DNA of 64,000 bases from Actinocrinis sp035653575 (GCF_035653575.1 NZ_DASRBQ010000068.1:1-64000), one strand, 5' to 3'. Counted from the stretch's first letter, positions 26,019-34,360 are shown. A program made the numbers and translations. Notes: a model not told the origin generated them from the sequence alone.

Positions 26019-27299
26019 CTACCGGGTCGCCGTCAGCAGCGGGTCGATGTCAGCGGCGGCCTTGTCCAGCGCGGCCTGCACCGACGTGCTCCCGGTGAAC
26101 GCCGGGGTCAGGTCGTCCTGCAGCACGGTGTCGATCTGCGGGGCCTGCGGCACCGAGGGGCGCGGCTTGGCGGTGGCCAGCTGCTTGATGAACGGGGCCA
26201 GCTCCGGCGAGGCCGCGGCCTCCTGGGCGCCCAGGGCCTGCACCACGGACATCTGCCCGGTCTTGGCCATCGCCAGCTGGAAGGTGGCGCTCTGGGTGAA
26301 GCGGATGAACTTCTCCGCCGCGTCCTGGTGCGCCGAGGCCGAGGTCATCACGATGTCCTCGCCGCCGGTCACCGAGACCGAGCCGCCGGGCCCGGCCGGC
26401 ACGGGGGAGTAGACCGGCTTGAAGCTCGGGTACTGGCCCGACCAGATCCCGGTCATCCACGGCCCGTCCAGGATGTTCGCGTACTGGCCCTTGGGCAGCC
26501 CGTCAGAGGTCTGCGTCGCGCCCTTGTCCCCGGTGATCAGCTTCGGGATGTCGCCGGCCTTGTACAGGTCCACCAGCAGTTGCACGCCCGCCACGCTGGC
26601 CGGGCTGTTGAGGTAGCCGGTGGCCTTGGTCTGGTCCGCGTCGGTCACCGAACCGCCGGCCGACCAGATCCACGGGTAGAGGTTCCAGCCCTGCAGGCCG
26701 CTGTCCGCGAACACCGCGACCTTCTTGGCGGCCAGCTTCGGCGCGTCGGCCTTCAGCTCGTCGAAGGTGGCCGGCGGCGCGGCGATGCCCGCGGCCTTCA
26801 GCGCGTCCGGGTTGGAGATCAGCACCCTGGTGTTGGTGTCCAGCGGCAGGCCGTAGTAGTGCCCGGAGAACAGGTTGGTCGCCACGGTCCCCGGATAGTC
26901 CGCCGCCGCGAGCGTCTTGTAGTCGCTCATCTTCTGGTCCAGCGGCGCGAACACCCCGAGGGCGCCGAGCTTGGGCACCCAGCCGAGGTCGGCGCGCACC
27001 AGGTCGGGCAGCTGGCCGCCGGCCGCGCCGGTGGTCAGCTTCTGCAGCATCGAGTCGTAGGGGATGTCGACGTACTGGATCTTGATCCCGGGGTTGGCCT
27101 TCTCGAAGGCCGGGATGATCGTGTTGTTCAGGGCGTCGGTCTGGGTCTTGTTGCCGCCGTTGCCGTAGGTGCCCCAGAAGGTGAGCGTGACGGGACCGGA
27201 GGAGGCGGCCGGGGAGCTTGCCGACGAGCAGGCGCCGAGCAGCGACGCGCACAGCGCGGCCGCTCCCAGCATCAGTGCGCGGTCGTGACGACGACTCAT
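26019..27299 (-). CDS. Sugar-binding lipoprotein of the ABC transporter
   Basis: 426 residues from ATG 27299, chosen because AGGAG lies 8 nt upstream; ATG 27305 would leave only 2 nt. The N-terminus is a lipoprotein signal: LCASLLGAC with the lipidated Cys at residue 24. The mature part is a cluster-1 extracellular solute-binding protein: VTLTFWGTYGNGGNKTQT, PGIKIQYVDIPYDSML and DGPWMTGIW. It captures the oligosaccharide outside and passes it to the two permeases. It heads the operon, behind a promoter carrying the box shared with the GH15 gene. Confidence 0.93.
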   Translation of the reverse strand: MSRRHDRALMLGAAALCASLLGACSSASSPAASSGPVTLTFWGTYGNGGNKTQTDALNNTIIPAFEKANPGIKIQYVDIPYDSMLQKLTTGAAGGQLPDLVRADLGWVPKLGALGVFAPLDQKMSDYKTLAAADYPGTVATNLFSGHYYGLPLDTNTRVLISNPDALKAAGIAAPPATFDELKADAPKLAAKKVAVFADSGLQGWNLYPWIWSAGGSVTDADQTKATGYLNSPASVAGVQLLVDLYKAGDIPKLITGDKGATQTSDGLPKGQYANILDGPWMTGIWSGQYPSFKPVYSPVPAGPGGSVSVTGGEDIVMTSASAHQDAAEKFIRFTQSATFQLAMAKTGQMSVVQALGAQEAAASPELAPFIKQLATAKPRPSVPQAPQIDTVLQDDLTPAFTGSTSVQAALDKAAADIDPLLTATR

Positions 27300-27410
27300 G
27301 TCCATGACTCCTGTGTCGTGGTGAGGGGCTGGATGGGAGGTGTGTGTCGGGAGGAGCCGGGGCCGCACCGCCTGAGCGTCGGTGCTGCGCCCCCGGCCGG
27401 GATTGTTTTC

Positions 27411-27431
27411 GTTCGCCAAGCAAACTATTCG
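27411..27431. promoter_or_regulatory. Putative ROK operator upstream of the transport operon
   Basis: GTTCGCCAAGCAAAC (27411-27425) is a 6-3-6 inverted repeat with one mismatch, and the sequence CAAGCAAACTATTCG (27417-27431) recurs almost exactly as CAAGCAACTAATCG before the GH15 gene. Both lie in the leader regions of genes that should respond to the same sugar. Confidence 0.55.
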
Positions 27432-27513
27432 AGGCCGTATCCGGTCCGGCTCGGATAGCAGGGGTTTTACAGTGCGTTTCGCGCGGCGCCGCGGTTCTCG
27501 CGGCGCTGTTCTC

Positions 27514-28734
27514 CTACACCTGGATCTCGCCGGTGAGCGTCATCAGCGAGCGCAGTACGCCGTGGCGCAGCATGGTGGCCGCGGCGCCGCGGGCCCAGGT
27601 CTCGTCGGGCAGCGGGCGCACCACCAGGCGGCAGTCCCGCCCGGCGGTGGAGAAGCTGGAGCGGGCCAGTTCCTCGCTCAGCGCGTCGATGATCAGATCG
27701 GAGGCGCTGATGCCCTCGCCGGAGAGGATCACCACCGGCGGGTTGATCAGGTTGACCAGGCCGGCCAGGCCCTGGCCCAGCGCCCGGCCGGCCTCGACGA
27801 ACACCTGCCGGGCCACCGGGTCGCCGCCGTGCGCGATCTCCACCGCCTCGGCGAGGCTGCCCGGGGCCCGCCCGCCGCGCTCGCCGATCGCCCGCACGAT
27901 CGCCTCGTCGCTGGCGAAGGCCTCGATGCAGCCGCGCTTGCCGCAGTGGCACAGCGGGCCGCGCGGGTCGACGATGTTGTGCCCGAACTCGCCGGCCGCG
28001 CCGCTCGCGCCGTGCAGCAACTGGTCGTCGATGACGATCGCGCCGCCGACGCCCGCGCCCACGGTGACCACCGCGAAGGAGGAGGTGTCCCGCCCGGCGC
28101 CGAACCACTGCTCGGCGACGGCCAGGGTGTTGACGTCGTTCTCGATGAGCACCGGCAGGTGCAGCGCGTCGGCGAGCATCCGCTGCAGCGGCACGTCGCG
28201 CCAGTCCTCCAGCATCGGGGAGAAGCGCACCACGCCGCGGCGCCCGTCGACGTGGCCGCCGAGCCCGACGCCGACGCCGACCGTGCTGCTCGCGCCGCCG
28301 TCGGCGCGGCTGAGCAGGTCCCGGGTCAGGTCGGCCACCGCCGCCGCGACCGTGTCCGGCCGCGGGTCGGCCAGCGGCACCCGCCTGGACTGCAGCACCT
28401 CGGCGTGCAGGTCGACCACGACGCCGATCAGCTCCCCGCTGGTCACCTTCACGCCGACGGCGTTGTGCCGCTTGGCGTCGATGACCAGCGGGATCAGCGG
28501 GCGGCCGGGGCCTTCGGAGTAGCCCTCCTGCTCGGTCACGTAGCCGCCCGCGATCATCGGCTTGACCAGTTTGGTCACCGCGGCCTGGGACATCCCGATG
28601 GCCCGCGCCGCGTCGCGCCGGGAGATCGGTCCGCGCGTGAGGATGGCCGTGAACAGCGCGGCCAGGTTGCGTTCACGCGAGGACCACTGCTCCGGCTGGT
28701 GCGGCGCGGTACGGTCCATCGTCTCCGGCATCAT
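27514..28734 (-). CDS. ROK family transcriptional regulator
   Basis: 406 residues, ATG with AAGGAAGAG upstream. An N-terminal winged helix (GPISRRDAARAIGMSQAAVT KL region, residues about 35-75) is followed by a ROK sugar-kinase fold: GVKVTSGELIGVVVDLHAEV, IENDVNTLAVAEQWFG, AGVGGAIVIDDQLLHGASGA, and the zinc motif CHCGKRGCIE (C262, C264, C269). ROK repressors release DNA on binding a sugar or sugar phosphate. Placed just upstream of the transport operon on the same strand, it is the obvious candidate to control both that operon and the GH15 gene. Confidence 0.92.
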   Translation of the reverse strand: MMPETMDRTAPHQPEQWSSRERNLAALFTAILTRGPISRRDAARAIGMSQAAVTKLVKPMIAGGYVTEQEGYSEGPGRPLIPLVIDAKRHNAVGVKVTSGELIGVVVDLHAEVLQSRRVPLADPRPDTVAAAVADLTRDLLSRADGGASSTVGVGVGLGGHVDGRRGVVRFSPMLEDWRDVPLQRMLADALHLPVLIENDVNTLAVAEQWFGAGRDTSSFAVVTVGAGVGGAIVIDDQLLHGASGAAGEFGHNIVDPRGPLCHCGKRGCIEAFASDEAIVRAIGERGGRAPGSLAEAVEIAHGGDPVARQVFVEAGRALGQGLAGLVNLINPPVVILSGEGISASDLIIDALSEELARSSFSTAGRDCRLVVRPLPDETWARGAAATMLRHGVLRSLMTLTGEIQV

Positions 28735-28841
28735 CGCTCTTCCTTGCTCGAAGGTTCGTCGCCTGAGGTCGTCGGGGAAAGTGTGCCCCAGGCCGGGGCG
28801 TCAGCGTGTCAGGGTTCCACTACGGTCACCATCCTCGAAAG

Positions 28842-31628
28842 TCACCGCACGTTTCCGTAGAGCGCCGCGGTGGCCGAGGCGGTGAGCCGGTAGAGCAGGG
28901 TGCTCGTGTCGTCCTCGGTCCAGGCAAGCGTCGTCGGGTTCTGGTGTTCCAGCTCGATGGTCAGCGGCTCCACCGTCCCGTTCGCGGTGCCGGAGCTGGC
29001 CAGCGCGGAGCGGGGGATCACCAGCTCGACCCGGCCGGTGGCGGGGTCCCACTGCGGCGCGATGACGCTGGTGATGTCGGCGTCCTGCACCCACGCGCCG
29101 TTGGCCACGTGGTAGTGCAGGTAGCGGTTGTCGCTGGAGCGGCGCGCCACCAGGTAGGAGACCGGGCGCGGCAGCGTCGAGCCGTCGATGCCGACGGTGG
29201 TCGTCGCGGTCGCGGCGCCGGAGTAGTCCGCCGCGTAGACGTCCACGCCGAACTCGGTGGCGGTCTGGTAGTTGGGCAGGTGCCCGTCGGCGTTGTCGAC
29301 CCGCACGTACAGGTTCGAGTCGTCGTTGGCGACCGCGACGTTGCGGATGTCGGTGTCCGGATCGCCGTTGGCGTTGTCGCCGACCTGGTCGGTGAAGTAG
29401 GGCACCGAGGACCACTGCGGCCAGTCGCCGGTCGTACCCGCGTCCACGGTGATGGTGGCGTTGGCGCCGGCCCTGGTCACCGTCGGGTAGACGCGGGTGT
29501 CGGTCTGACCGCCGTAGGCCAGCGCGGCCAGCACGTACCAGGCGCCGGTGACCGGCTCGACCATGGTGGAGACGATCGGCTTCTGCGTCACGTTCGAGGT
29601 GGCCTCGCCGGGGGGCATGTAGCCGGTCGCGGTGCGGGTGACGTACCAGGTCAGGCGGTTGAGCGCGGTGATGGTGTCACCGGTGAAGATCTCCTGGATC
29701 GCCAGATACATGCTCATCTGCGGCCACGACGGTTCTGCGGCCAGCGCCTCGTTGCCGGCCGGGCTGTAGGGCGAGGTGTAGTAGAAGTTGTCGCCCTGAT
29801 AGCGCGCGATGCCGTAGGTGTCGTGGGTCAGATCCGAGGTGACCGTCGAGACGTGCGAGGCGGCGCGGCTGCTGGCGGTGTCGATGACGCCGAGTACCAG
29901 CAGCATGTCGGAGGAGGAGTCGACCGGTGAGACGCGCGCGGTGTCGTCGGTGTTGACGGCGCGGTCGTAGTAGTTCGACGGGCCGTTCCACATTCCGGCC
30001 GGGCTGGCCAGCGAGGAGCGCTGCAGCGCGGTGGCGATGCTGCCGGCCGCGGAGCTCCAGCTGTCGGCCAGGGCGGTGTTGCCCTCGGCCTGGGCGTACA
30101 GCTCGGCGGCCCAGAGCCCGGCCTCGTAGGTGGCCTGGGTGAAGGCGTTGTACTCCTGGGTCTCCTCCCAGATGGAGAAGTCCGAGGGGCCGAAGCCGTT
30201 GCTCTGGATGCCGCCGGCGATGAACCCGGCGGACTTCTGCACCGCGGGCCACATGGCGTTGAGGAACGTGGTGTCCCCGGTCTGCTGGTAGTGGCGCAGC
30301 ACGCCCATCAGGAAGATGCCGATGGAGTCGTTCTCCGGCTGCACGAAGCTGACGTACTGTCCGGTCCACTCGTTGTAGGTGGTGCCGAAGGAGCCGTCGG
30401 AGTTCTGCACGCTGATCAGCCAGTTGAAGTACTTCGCGGCCTCGGCGTGGTGGCCGGCGGTGTCCATGGCCAGCGCGGTGACGGCCGAGTCGCGGATCCA
30501 GGTCTTGTAGCCGTAGGCGATCGGGTTGGTGGCCGCGGGCCAGGTGCCCAGCACCGGGTTCTGGGTCTGCTTCATCACCACCAGCGACCGGTCGTAGGCG
30601 GTGGACAGGCCGGTGTCGGTGAACGTGGAGGTGACCCGCTTTCCGGCGGCCAGCCAGTTCGCGTAGTCGGTGGTCGTGGTCTGCTGCCACGAGGTGTCGC
30701 TCGAGGCGCGGGCGGTGTCGGCGGCGGCCAGCGCGTCGCTCTGGGTGGCGGCGATCGCCAGGTAGAACGAGGTGCTCACGGTGCTGTTGGCCGGGACCGA
30801 GACGAGCTTGGACAGGGCGATGTCGACGTTGCCGGCCGTGACGCTGGTGTTGCCGGGCAGGCTGCCGTTCGCGTCGAAGGCGTACCAGGGCGCGACCGTG
30901 GCGCTGGAGGTGTTCGAGACGGTGTCGTCGCCGACCTGGTGGCCGCTGGAGGCGCCGAAGGAGCCGAGCACGATCTGGTACTGGCCGCTGGCGGACATGT
31001 CGGCGACGTCGGCGTCGCGGGTCGAGTCGTAGGTGGCGTGCACCGTGGCGCCCGAGCCGGAACCGGTGTTGTTCAGGTGCACCGAGTCCAGCACGTTCAT
31101 CGTGACGGCCGAGCCGGTGGTGTTGGTCAGCCGGTAGGTCACGACCATGAAGTGCTGGTTGGGGACCATCGCGTAGTCGCGGCCGATGCTCACCGGCATC
31201 GCGGTGCCGGAGTAGGGCCCGTAGTCCGAGCGCAGGATGCCGCCCGAGTCGAGGTAGCCGGTGGCCGCGGAGAAGTTGTGCACCTGGTCGTACTTCACGC
31301 CGTGGGTCTCGTCGCGGAAGAAGCCGGTGTAGTCGACGATCTGGTTGATGGCGGACCCGGCGGAGGCGGCGCCGTTCGGGGAGTAGTGCAGCTCGCCGAG
31401 GCGCGGTCCGTACTGGGTGTTGCTGTCAGTCTGCGCCAGCTGCGGCGCCATCCAGATGCCGGTGGTGTCGCTCCAGTTGTTCATGTAGAGCGACCTGGCC
31501 GTCTCGGCGGACGGCTGGGTCGGGCTCGCCGCTCCGGCCGGCCCGGCGGCGAGCACCGACGCGGACACGGCCCCGGCTATGACGACGGCTCCGGCCGTCG
31601 CCGATCCGACGAGTCTTCGGAATCTCAT
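28842..31628 (-). CDS. Secreted GH15 glucodextranase/glucoamylase-like enzyme
   Basis: 928 residues with a Sec signal peptide ending near AAGPAGAA; start ATG 31628 has GGAGAGG upstream. The layout is that of glucodextranase: an N-terminal beta-sandwich (GPRLGELHYSPNGAASAGSA), an (alpha/alpha)6 barrel with YGYKTWIRDSAVTALAMD and the catalytic acid E488 in SIWEETQEYN, a likely base in PPGEATSN, and a C-terminal beta domain (YFTDQVGDNANGDPDTDIRN) like the C-terminal binding module of glucodextranase. It would release glucose from dextran ends outside the cell. Glucoamylase activity on alpha-1,4 links cannot be excluded from sequence alone. Confidence 0.82.
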   Translation of the reverse strand: MRFRRLVGSATAGAVVIAGAVSASVLAAGPAGAASPTQPSAETARSLYMNNWSDTTGIWMAPQLAQTDSNTQYGPRLGELHYSPNGAASAGSAINQIVDYTGFFRDETHGVKYDQVHNFSAATGYLDSGGILRSDYGPYSGTAMPVSIGRDYAMVPNQHFMVVTYRLTNTTGSAVTMNVLDSVHLNNTGSGSGATVHATYDSTRDADVADMSASGQYQIVLGSFGASSGHQVGDDTVSNTSSATVAPWYAFDANGSLPGNTSVTAGNVDIALSKLVSVPANSTVSTSFYLAIAATQSDALAAADTARASSDTSWQQTTTTDYANWLAAGKRVTSTFTDTGLSTAYDRSLVVMKQTQNPVLGTWPAATNPIAYGYKTWIRDSAVTALAMDTAGHHAEAAKYFNWLISVQNSDGSFGTTYNEWTGQYVSFVQPENDSIGIFLMGVLRHYQQTGDTTFLNAMWPAVQKSAGFIAGGIQSNGFGPSDFSIWEETQEYNAFTQATYEAGLWAAELYAQAEGNTALADSWSSAAGSIATALQRSSLASPAGMWNGPSNYYDRAVNTDDTARVSPVDSSSDMLLVLGVIDTASSRAASHVSTVTSDLTHDTYGIARYQGDNFYYTSPYSPAGNEALAAEPSWPQMSMYLAIQEIFTGDTITALNRLTWYVTRTATGYMPPGEATSNVTQKPIVSTMVEPVTGAWYVLAALAYGGQTDTRVYPTVTRAGANATITVDAGTTGDWPQWSSVPYFTDQVGDNANGDPDTDIRNVAVANDDSNLYVRVDNADGHLPNYQTATEFGVDVYAADYSGAATATTTVGIDGSTLPRPVSYLVARRSSDNRYLHYHVANGAWVQDADITSVIAPQWDPATGRVELVIPRSALASSGTANGTVEPLTIELEHQNPTTLAWTEDDTSTLLYRLTASATAALYGNVR

Positions 31629-31944
31629 CCCTGGCAGCCTCTCCTGCTTCGTTGCAGACGTGCATGATCGGACGTGGATGATCGAACTGCAGGTCGGCCG
31701 ACCTGATGCGAGGCCCGGAGGGCGTGAGTCGCGGGGCGGCTCCGGGTGCGAACAGTGTCGTGCGAGTTAATTCCTTTTGTCAAGCAACTAATCGCGCGTC
31801 AGGCGGGGGTTGCCTGACCTGCGGCGAATCACCGGCGGACGCGCGCTCGGATCCAGCGGTCGACGGCTACACGCGAGCCGGGGACTAGCGGTTACGGGCC
31901 GGGACTATGGGTGTGCGCGTGCCGCGGCCCGGCTCCTTCGCGAA
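31629..31944. promoter_or_regulatory. Leader region of the GH15 gene with putative ROK box
   Basis: CAAGCAACTAATCG at 31781-31794 repeats the box found before the transport operon. An AT-rich stretch (GAGTTAATTCCTTTTGTCAA, 31764-31783) next to it is unusual in this GC-rich DNA and marks the likely promoter or operator. No gene is seen in the rest of this interval. Confidence 0.5.
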
Positions 31945-32454
31945 TCAGTCTTCGTCAGCGGCGGCGTGGGCGCGTCCGGCCACCGCCGCGGCCGCGCCCA
32001 CGGTGCGCCGCCAATCCGGGCCGATCGTCTCGGCCAGGGCCTGGCACACCGCCGCGGCCAGATCCGGGCCCTTCTCCGCGAGCAGCCGCCGCGCCTTCGC
32101 GGTCAGCGTCAGGGCGATCCCGCGCCGGTCCCCGCTCACCGACTCACGGGTGACCAGGCCGAAGTGGCTCAGGCAGCCGACCTGGTAGGTCAGGCGCGTC
32201 TTGGGCCGCCCGAGCAGCTCCGCGATCTGCGTCATCCGCAGGCTGGCGCCCGGCTGCTCGGCCAGGAGGCACAGCACGAGGAACTCGTCGTGCGAGATGC
32301 CGAAGGTCTGCTTGACCTGCTTGGCCATGATCTGCTCGACCGTTCCGGCCGCCGAGAGCAGCCGCATCCACAGCCGCAGTTCCTCCGGTAGCCGCGTACC
32401 CGTGTCCCCGGGCGCGCCGGTCCCGGGGCGGGCGGGCTCCGCGTCGTTGGTCAT
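31945..32454 (-). CDS. MarR family transcriptional regulator
   Basis: 169 residues from ATG 32454. Helix-turn-helix and wing are visible: ISHDEFLVLCLLAEQPGASL, RMTQIAELLGRPKTRLTYQV, then RESVSGDRRGIALTLTAKAR. TACGAT on the minus strand ends 5 nt before the ATG, so the transcript may be nearly leaderless although GGAG lies in that gap. Divergent from the YceI gene, with two palindromes in the 120-bp interval that are probably its operators. Confidence 0.9.
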   Translation of the reverse strand: MTNDAEPARPGTGAPGDTGTRLPEELRLWMRLLSAAGTVEQIMAKQVKQTFGISHDEFLVLCLLAEQPGASLRMTQIAELLGRPKTRLTYQVGCLSHFGLVTRESVSGDRRGIALTLTAKARRLLAEKGPDLAAAVCQALAETIGPDWRRTVGAAAAVAGRAHAAADED

Positions 32455-32472
32455 GCTCCATCGTAGCTGTCG

Positions 32473-32514
32473 TCCAAATTTGGATTTCATGCTAGCGTGA
32501 CGTTCAAATTTGGA
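32473..32514. promoter_or_regulatory. Two 12-bp MarR operators
   Basis: TCCAAATTTGGA (32473-32484) is a perfect palindrome and TTCAAATTTGGA (32503-32514) differs by one base. Their centres are 30 bp apart, about three helical turns, so two dimers would bind the same face of the DNA between the divergent MarR and YceI genes. Confidence 0.75.
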
Positions 32515-32574
32515 CGAGTGCTTCGGTGCCCGCCCGCTTGACCAATCGCCGTCCGCCCTTCGCAGGAGACTTCG

Positions 32575-33087
32575 ATGACCGCCAGCGCCCCCGGCCAGTT
32601 CGTACTCGACACCGCGCGTTCCACCATCGCCTTCCGGCACAAGACCATGTGGGGCCTGGTGACCGTCAAAGGCGCCTTCAAGGACGTCAGCGGCGAAGGC
32701 AAGCTCGACGCGGACGGAACCGCCACAGGCGTGATCAACGTGCGCGCCGACTCCGTCGACACGAAGAACAGCACCCGCGACAGGCACCTGCGCTCCGACG
32801 ACTTCTTCGCCGCCGAGCGGTTCCCGGTCATCAAGTTCGACGTGCTCAGCGCCGTGCAGAACGCGGACGGCACCGTGCGCGTCGAGGGGCTGCTGACCGT
32901 CCGCGAGGTCACCCAGGCCCTCACCATCACCGCCACGCTCGCCGCGACCGAGCCCGCGAGCATCACGCTGACGACGCAGTTCGACGTCGACCGCGCCGCC
33001 TTCGGGATCACGTGGAATCAAATAGGCATGTTGCGCGGCGCCGCGACTGTCACGGCCACCCTGCGTTTCACGCGCACCGGAAGCTGA
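32575..33087 (+). CDS. YceI family lipid-binding protein
   Basis: 170 residues, no signal peptide. The lipocalin-like YceI barrel is evident: FVLDTARSTIAFRHKTMWGL, VKGAFKDVSGEGKLD, then DRHLRSDDFFAAERFPVIKF (the conserved H-L-R-S-x-D-F-F segment) and a final AFGITWNQIG. Members bind isoprenoids such as polyprenols and are induced under stress. Divergent from the MarR gene and probably repressed by it through the paired operators. Confidence 0.92.
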   Translation: MTASAPGQFVLDTARSTIAFRHKTMWGLVTVKGAFKDVSGEGKLDADGTATGVINVRADSVDTKNSTRDRHLRSDDFFAAERFPVIKFDVLSAVQNADGTVRVEGLLTVREVTQALTITATLAATEPASITLTTQFDVDRAAFGITWNQIGMLRGAATVTATLRFTRTGS

Positions 33088-33089
33088 GC

Positions 33090-33106
33090 GCCGCGGCCAC
33101 CGCGGC
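33090..33106 (+). terminator. Possible short terminator hairpin after the YceI gene
   Basis: GCCGCGG and CCGCGGC form a 7-bp GC stem around CCA, starting 3 nt after the YceI stop. No T-run follows, as is common in high-GC genomes. Confidence 0.3.
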
Positions 33107-33178
33107 ACGCGGGGTATAAGTGCTGGCAGCGGCGGCCGCGGTCATAGCCTTGGCTGGGGCCCGGCCGGGGCGCGTGCT

Positions 33179-33457
33179 CTAGCGCGGCTGGTCGGCTCGG
33201 CCGACCAGGATGATGCGCACCGCGTGCGTAATCTCGCTGACCGCGTAGATGATCCGCAGGTGGCCGACCTGAAGGCGGCGGTAGGTGCCGGATCCGCCCA
33301 GCGCGGTGGAGTCGGCCGGCCGCGGATCGGCGGCCAGCTGGTGGACGGCCGGGATCACGCCCGCGGCCGCGTCGGGGTAGGTCTTGGCGAGCGTGGACAG
33401 CTGCTCGATCGCCTCGGGTTCCCAGGTCAGCTCGTAGAGGACGGCGTCGTCTCTCAC
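33179..33457 (-). CDS. RelE/ParE-type toxin
   Basis: 92 residues. The small alpha-beta toxin fold is recognisable: YELTWEPEAIEQLSTLAKTY, then GTYRRLQVGHLRIIYAVSEI and a final VRIILVGRADQPR; basic Arg residues in the GTYRRLQVGHLRIIY segment are where RelE proteins contact mRNA. Its start overlaps the antitoxin stop by 4 nt, the usual arrangement with the antitoxin first. RelE-type mRNA cleavage versus ParE-type gyrase inhibition cannot be decided here. Confidence 0.88.
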   Translation of the reverse strand: MRDDAVLYELTWEPEAIEQLSTLAKTYPDAAAGVIPAVHQLAADPRPADSTALGGSGTYRRLQVGHLRIIYAVSEITHAVRIILVGRADQPR

Positions 33458-33723
33458 AAGGGGCGGCCGTCCGGCGCCAAGCCGAACTGCGCGGCGACCT
33501 CAGCGTGCGGGACGGTGGCGCGGCTTTGCGCGCTGACCCGCTCGGCCTCGGCCAGGTCCCGGGCGTCCTCCAGCTGCCGGTAGTACGCCAGCCGCTCCGG
33601 GCTGATCAGCACCGCGGCCGGTTCGCCGTGCTCGGTCAGCTCGACGATCTCCCCGCCGTAGCGGGCCCGGTTGACGACCTTGCCCAGGTGCGCGCGAGCC
33701 TCGCTCAGCGTGTAGGTGGTCAC
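33454..33723 (-). CDS. Phd/YefM family antitoxin
   Basis: 89 residues from GTG 33723. The N-terminal DNA-binding part is typical: YTLSEARAHLGKVVNRARYG, then EIVELTEHGEPAAVLISPER. The C-terminal tail (AEVAAQFGLAPDGRPL) would wrap around the toxin. TACACT on the minus strand ends 7 nt before the GTG, so the transcript is probably leaderless, and the -10 box overlaps a palindrome that the complex would bind. Confidence 0.9.
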   Translation of the reverse strand: MTTYTLSEARAHLGKVVNRARYGGEIVELTEHGEPAAVLISPERLAYYRQLEDARDLAEAERVSAQSRATVPHAEVAAQFGLAPDGRPL

Positions 33724-33756
33724 CCTGCAAAGTGTACGATTCGTAGCTTTTGCAGG
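33724..33756. promoter_or_regulatory. Toxin-antitoxin operator/promoter
   Basis: A perfect 5-1-5 palindrome TACGATTCGTA (33735-33745) is nested in a wider inverted repeat CCTGCAAAG (33724-33732) and CTTTTGCAGG (33747-33756). The minus-strand -10 box TACACT (33736-33731) lies inside it, so binding of the antitoxin complex should block transcription. Confidence 0.7.
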
Positions 33757-33793
33757 CCAGGCCCTTTGGCGGATGGATTCGCGCCGTGCCGCG

Positions 33794-34354
33794 CTACTTT
33801 CCGGCGTCGTGCGCGGATTCGGCAGCCGCGGCTTCGGCCTTGGCGGCGACCTCGAGGCGGAAGTAGCCCGCCGAGTGGACCATCAGGGCCGCGAACCCGC
33901 TGACCAAGATCGCCACCCCGGCGGGCCACATGATGTGCCAGAAGCCGGCGACCACGCCGACGTACGCGAGCAGCTGTGCGAGCGACCGGGTGACGCGCAC
34001 CGCGAGCGAGTTGGTCACCCGGCGCCGGAAGGTCTCCTGGTGGTTGACCATGAGCAGGGCGGCCAGCAGCGGGATGGCCACCGAGAACGCGATCACGCAG
34101 ATCTTCGCCGACCAGTCCAGTCCGCTGACGGTCAGGAACGGCTGGACCAGCACCAGGCCCATCGCGATCAGCCCGCCGTAGATCACGTTGTTCTGCCGGA
34201 TGAACTCCTGCTGCTGCTCAGGCTCCTGCGAGGCCTGCTCGATCCACGCCGTCTGCTGCCGCGCCTGCTCCACCGCCCGGCGCCGCGTCTCTTCCGCCGC
34301 CTGTCGGCTCTGTGCCGCCTGCTGCTCCCGGTCGACCGCCATGACGGTCATCAT
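33794..34354 (-). CDS. Small membrane protein with N-terminal coiled coil
   Basis: 186 residues. The first 50 residues are Gln/Arg/Glu-rich (SRQAAEETRRRAVEQARQQT) and likely form a coiled coil in the cytosol. Four hydrophobic segments follow: VIYGGLIAMGLVLVQPFL, AKICVIAFSVAIPLLAALLM, LAQLLAYVGVVAGFW and WPAGVAILVSGFAALMVHSA. The C-terminus is Ala/Glu-rich. I do not recognise the family. The ATG could also be at 34342. Placed between the toxin-antitoxin pair and a GH78 gene without evident link. Confidence 0.6.
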   Translation of the reverse strand: MMTVMAVDREQQAAQSRQAAEETRRRAVEQARQQTAWIEQASQEPEQQQEFIRQNNVIYGGLIAMGLVLVQPFLTVSGLDWSAKICVIAFSVAIPLLAALLMVNHQETFRRRVTNSLAVRVTRSLAQLLAYVGVVAGFWHIMWPAGVAILVSGFAALMVHSAGYFRLEVAAKAEAAAAESAHDAGK

Positions 34355-34360
34355 CGCAGG

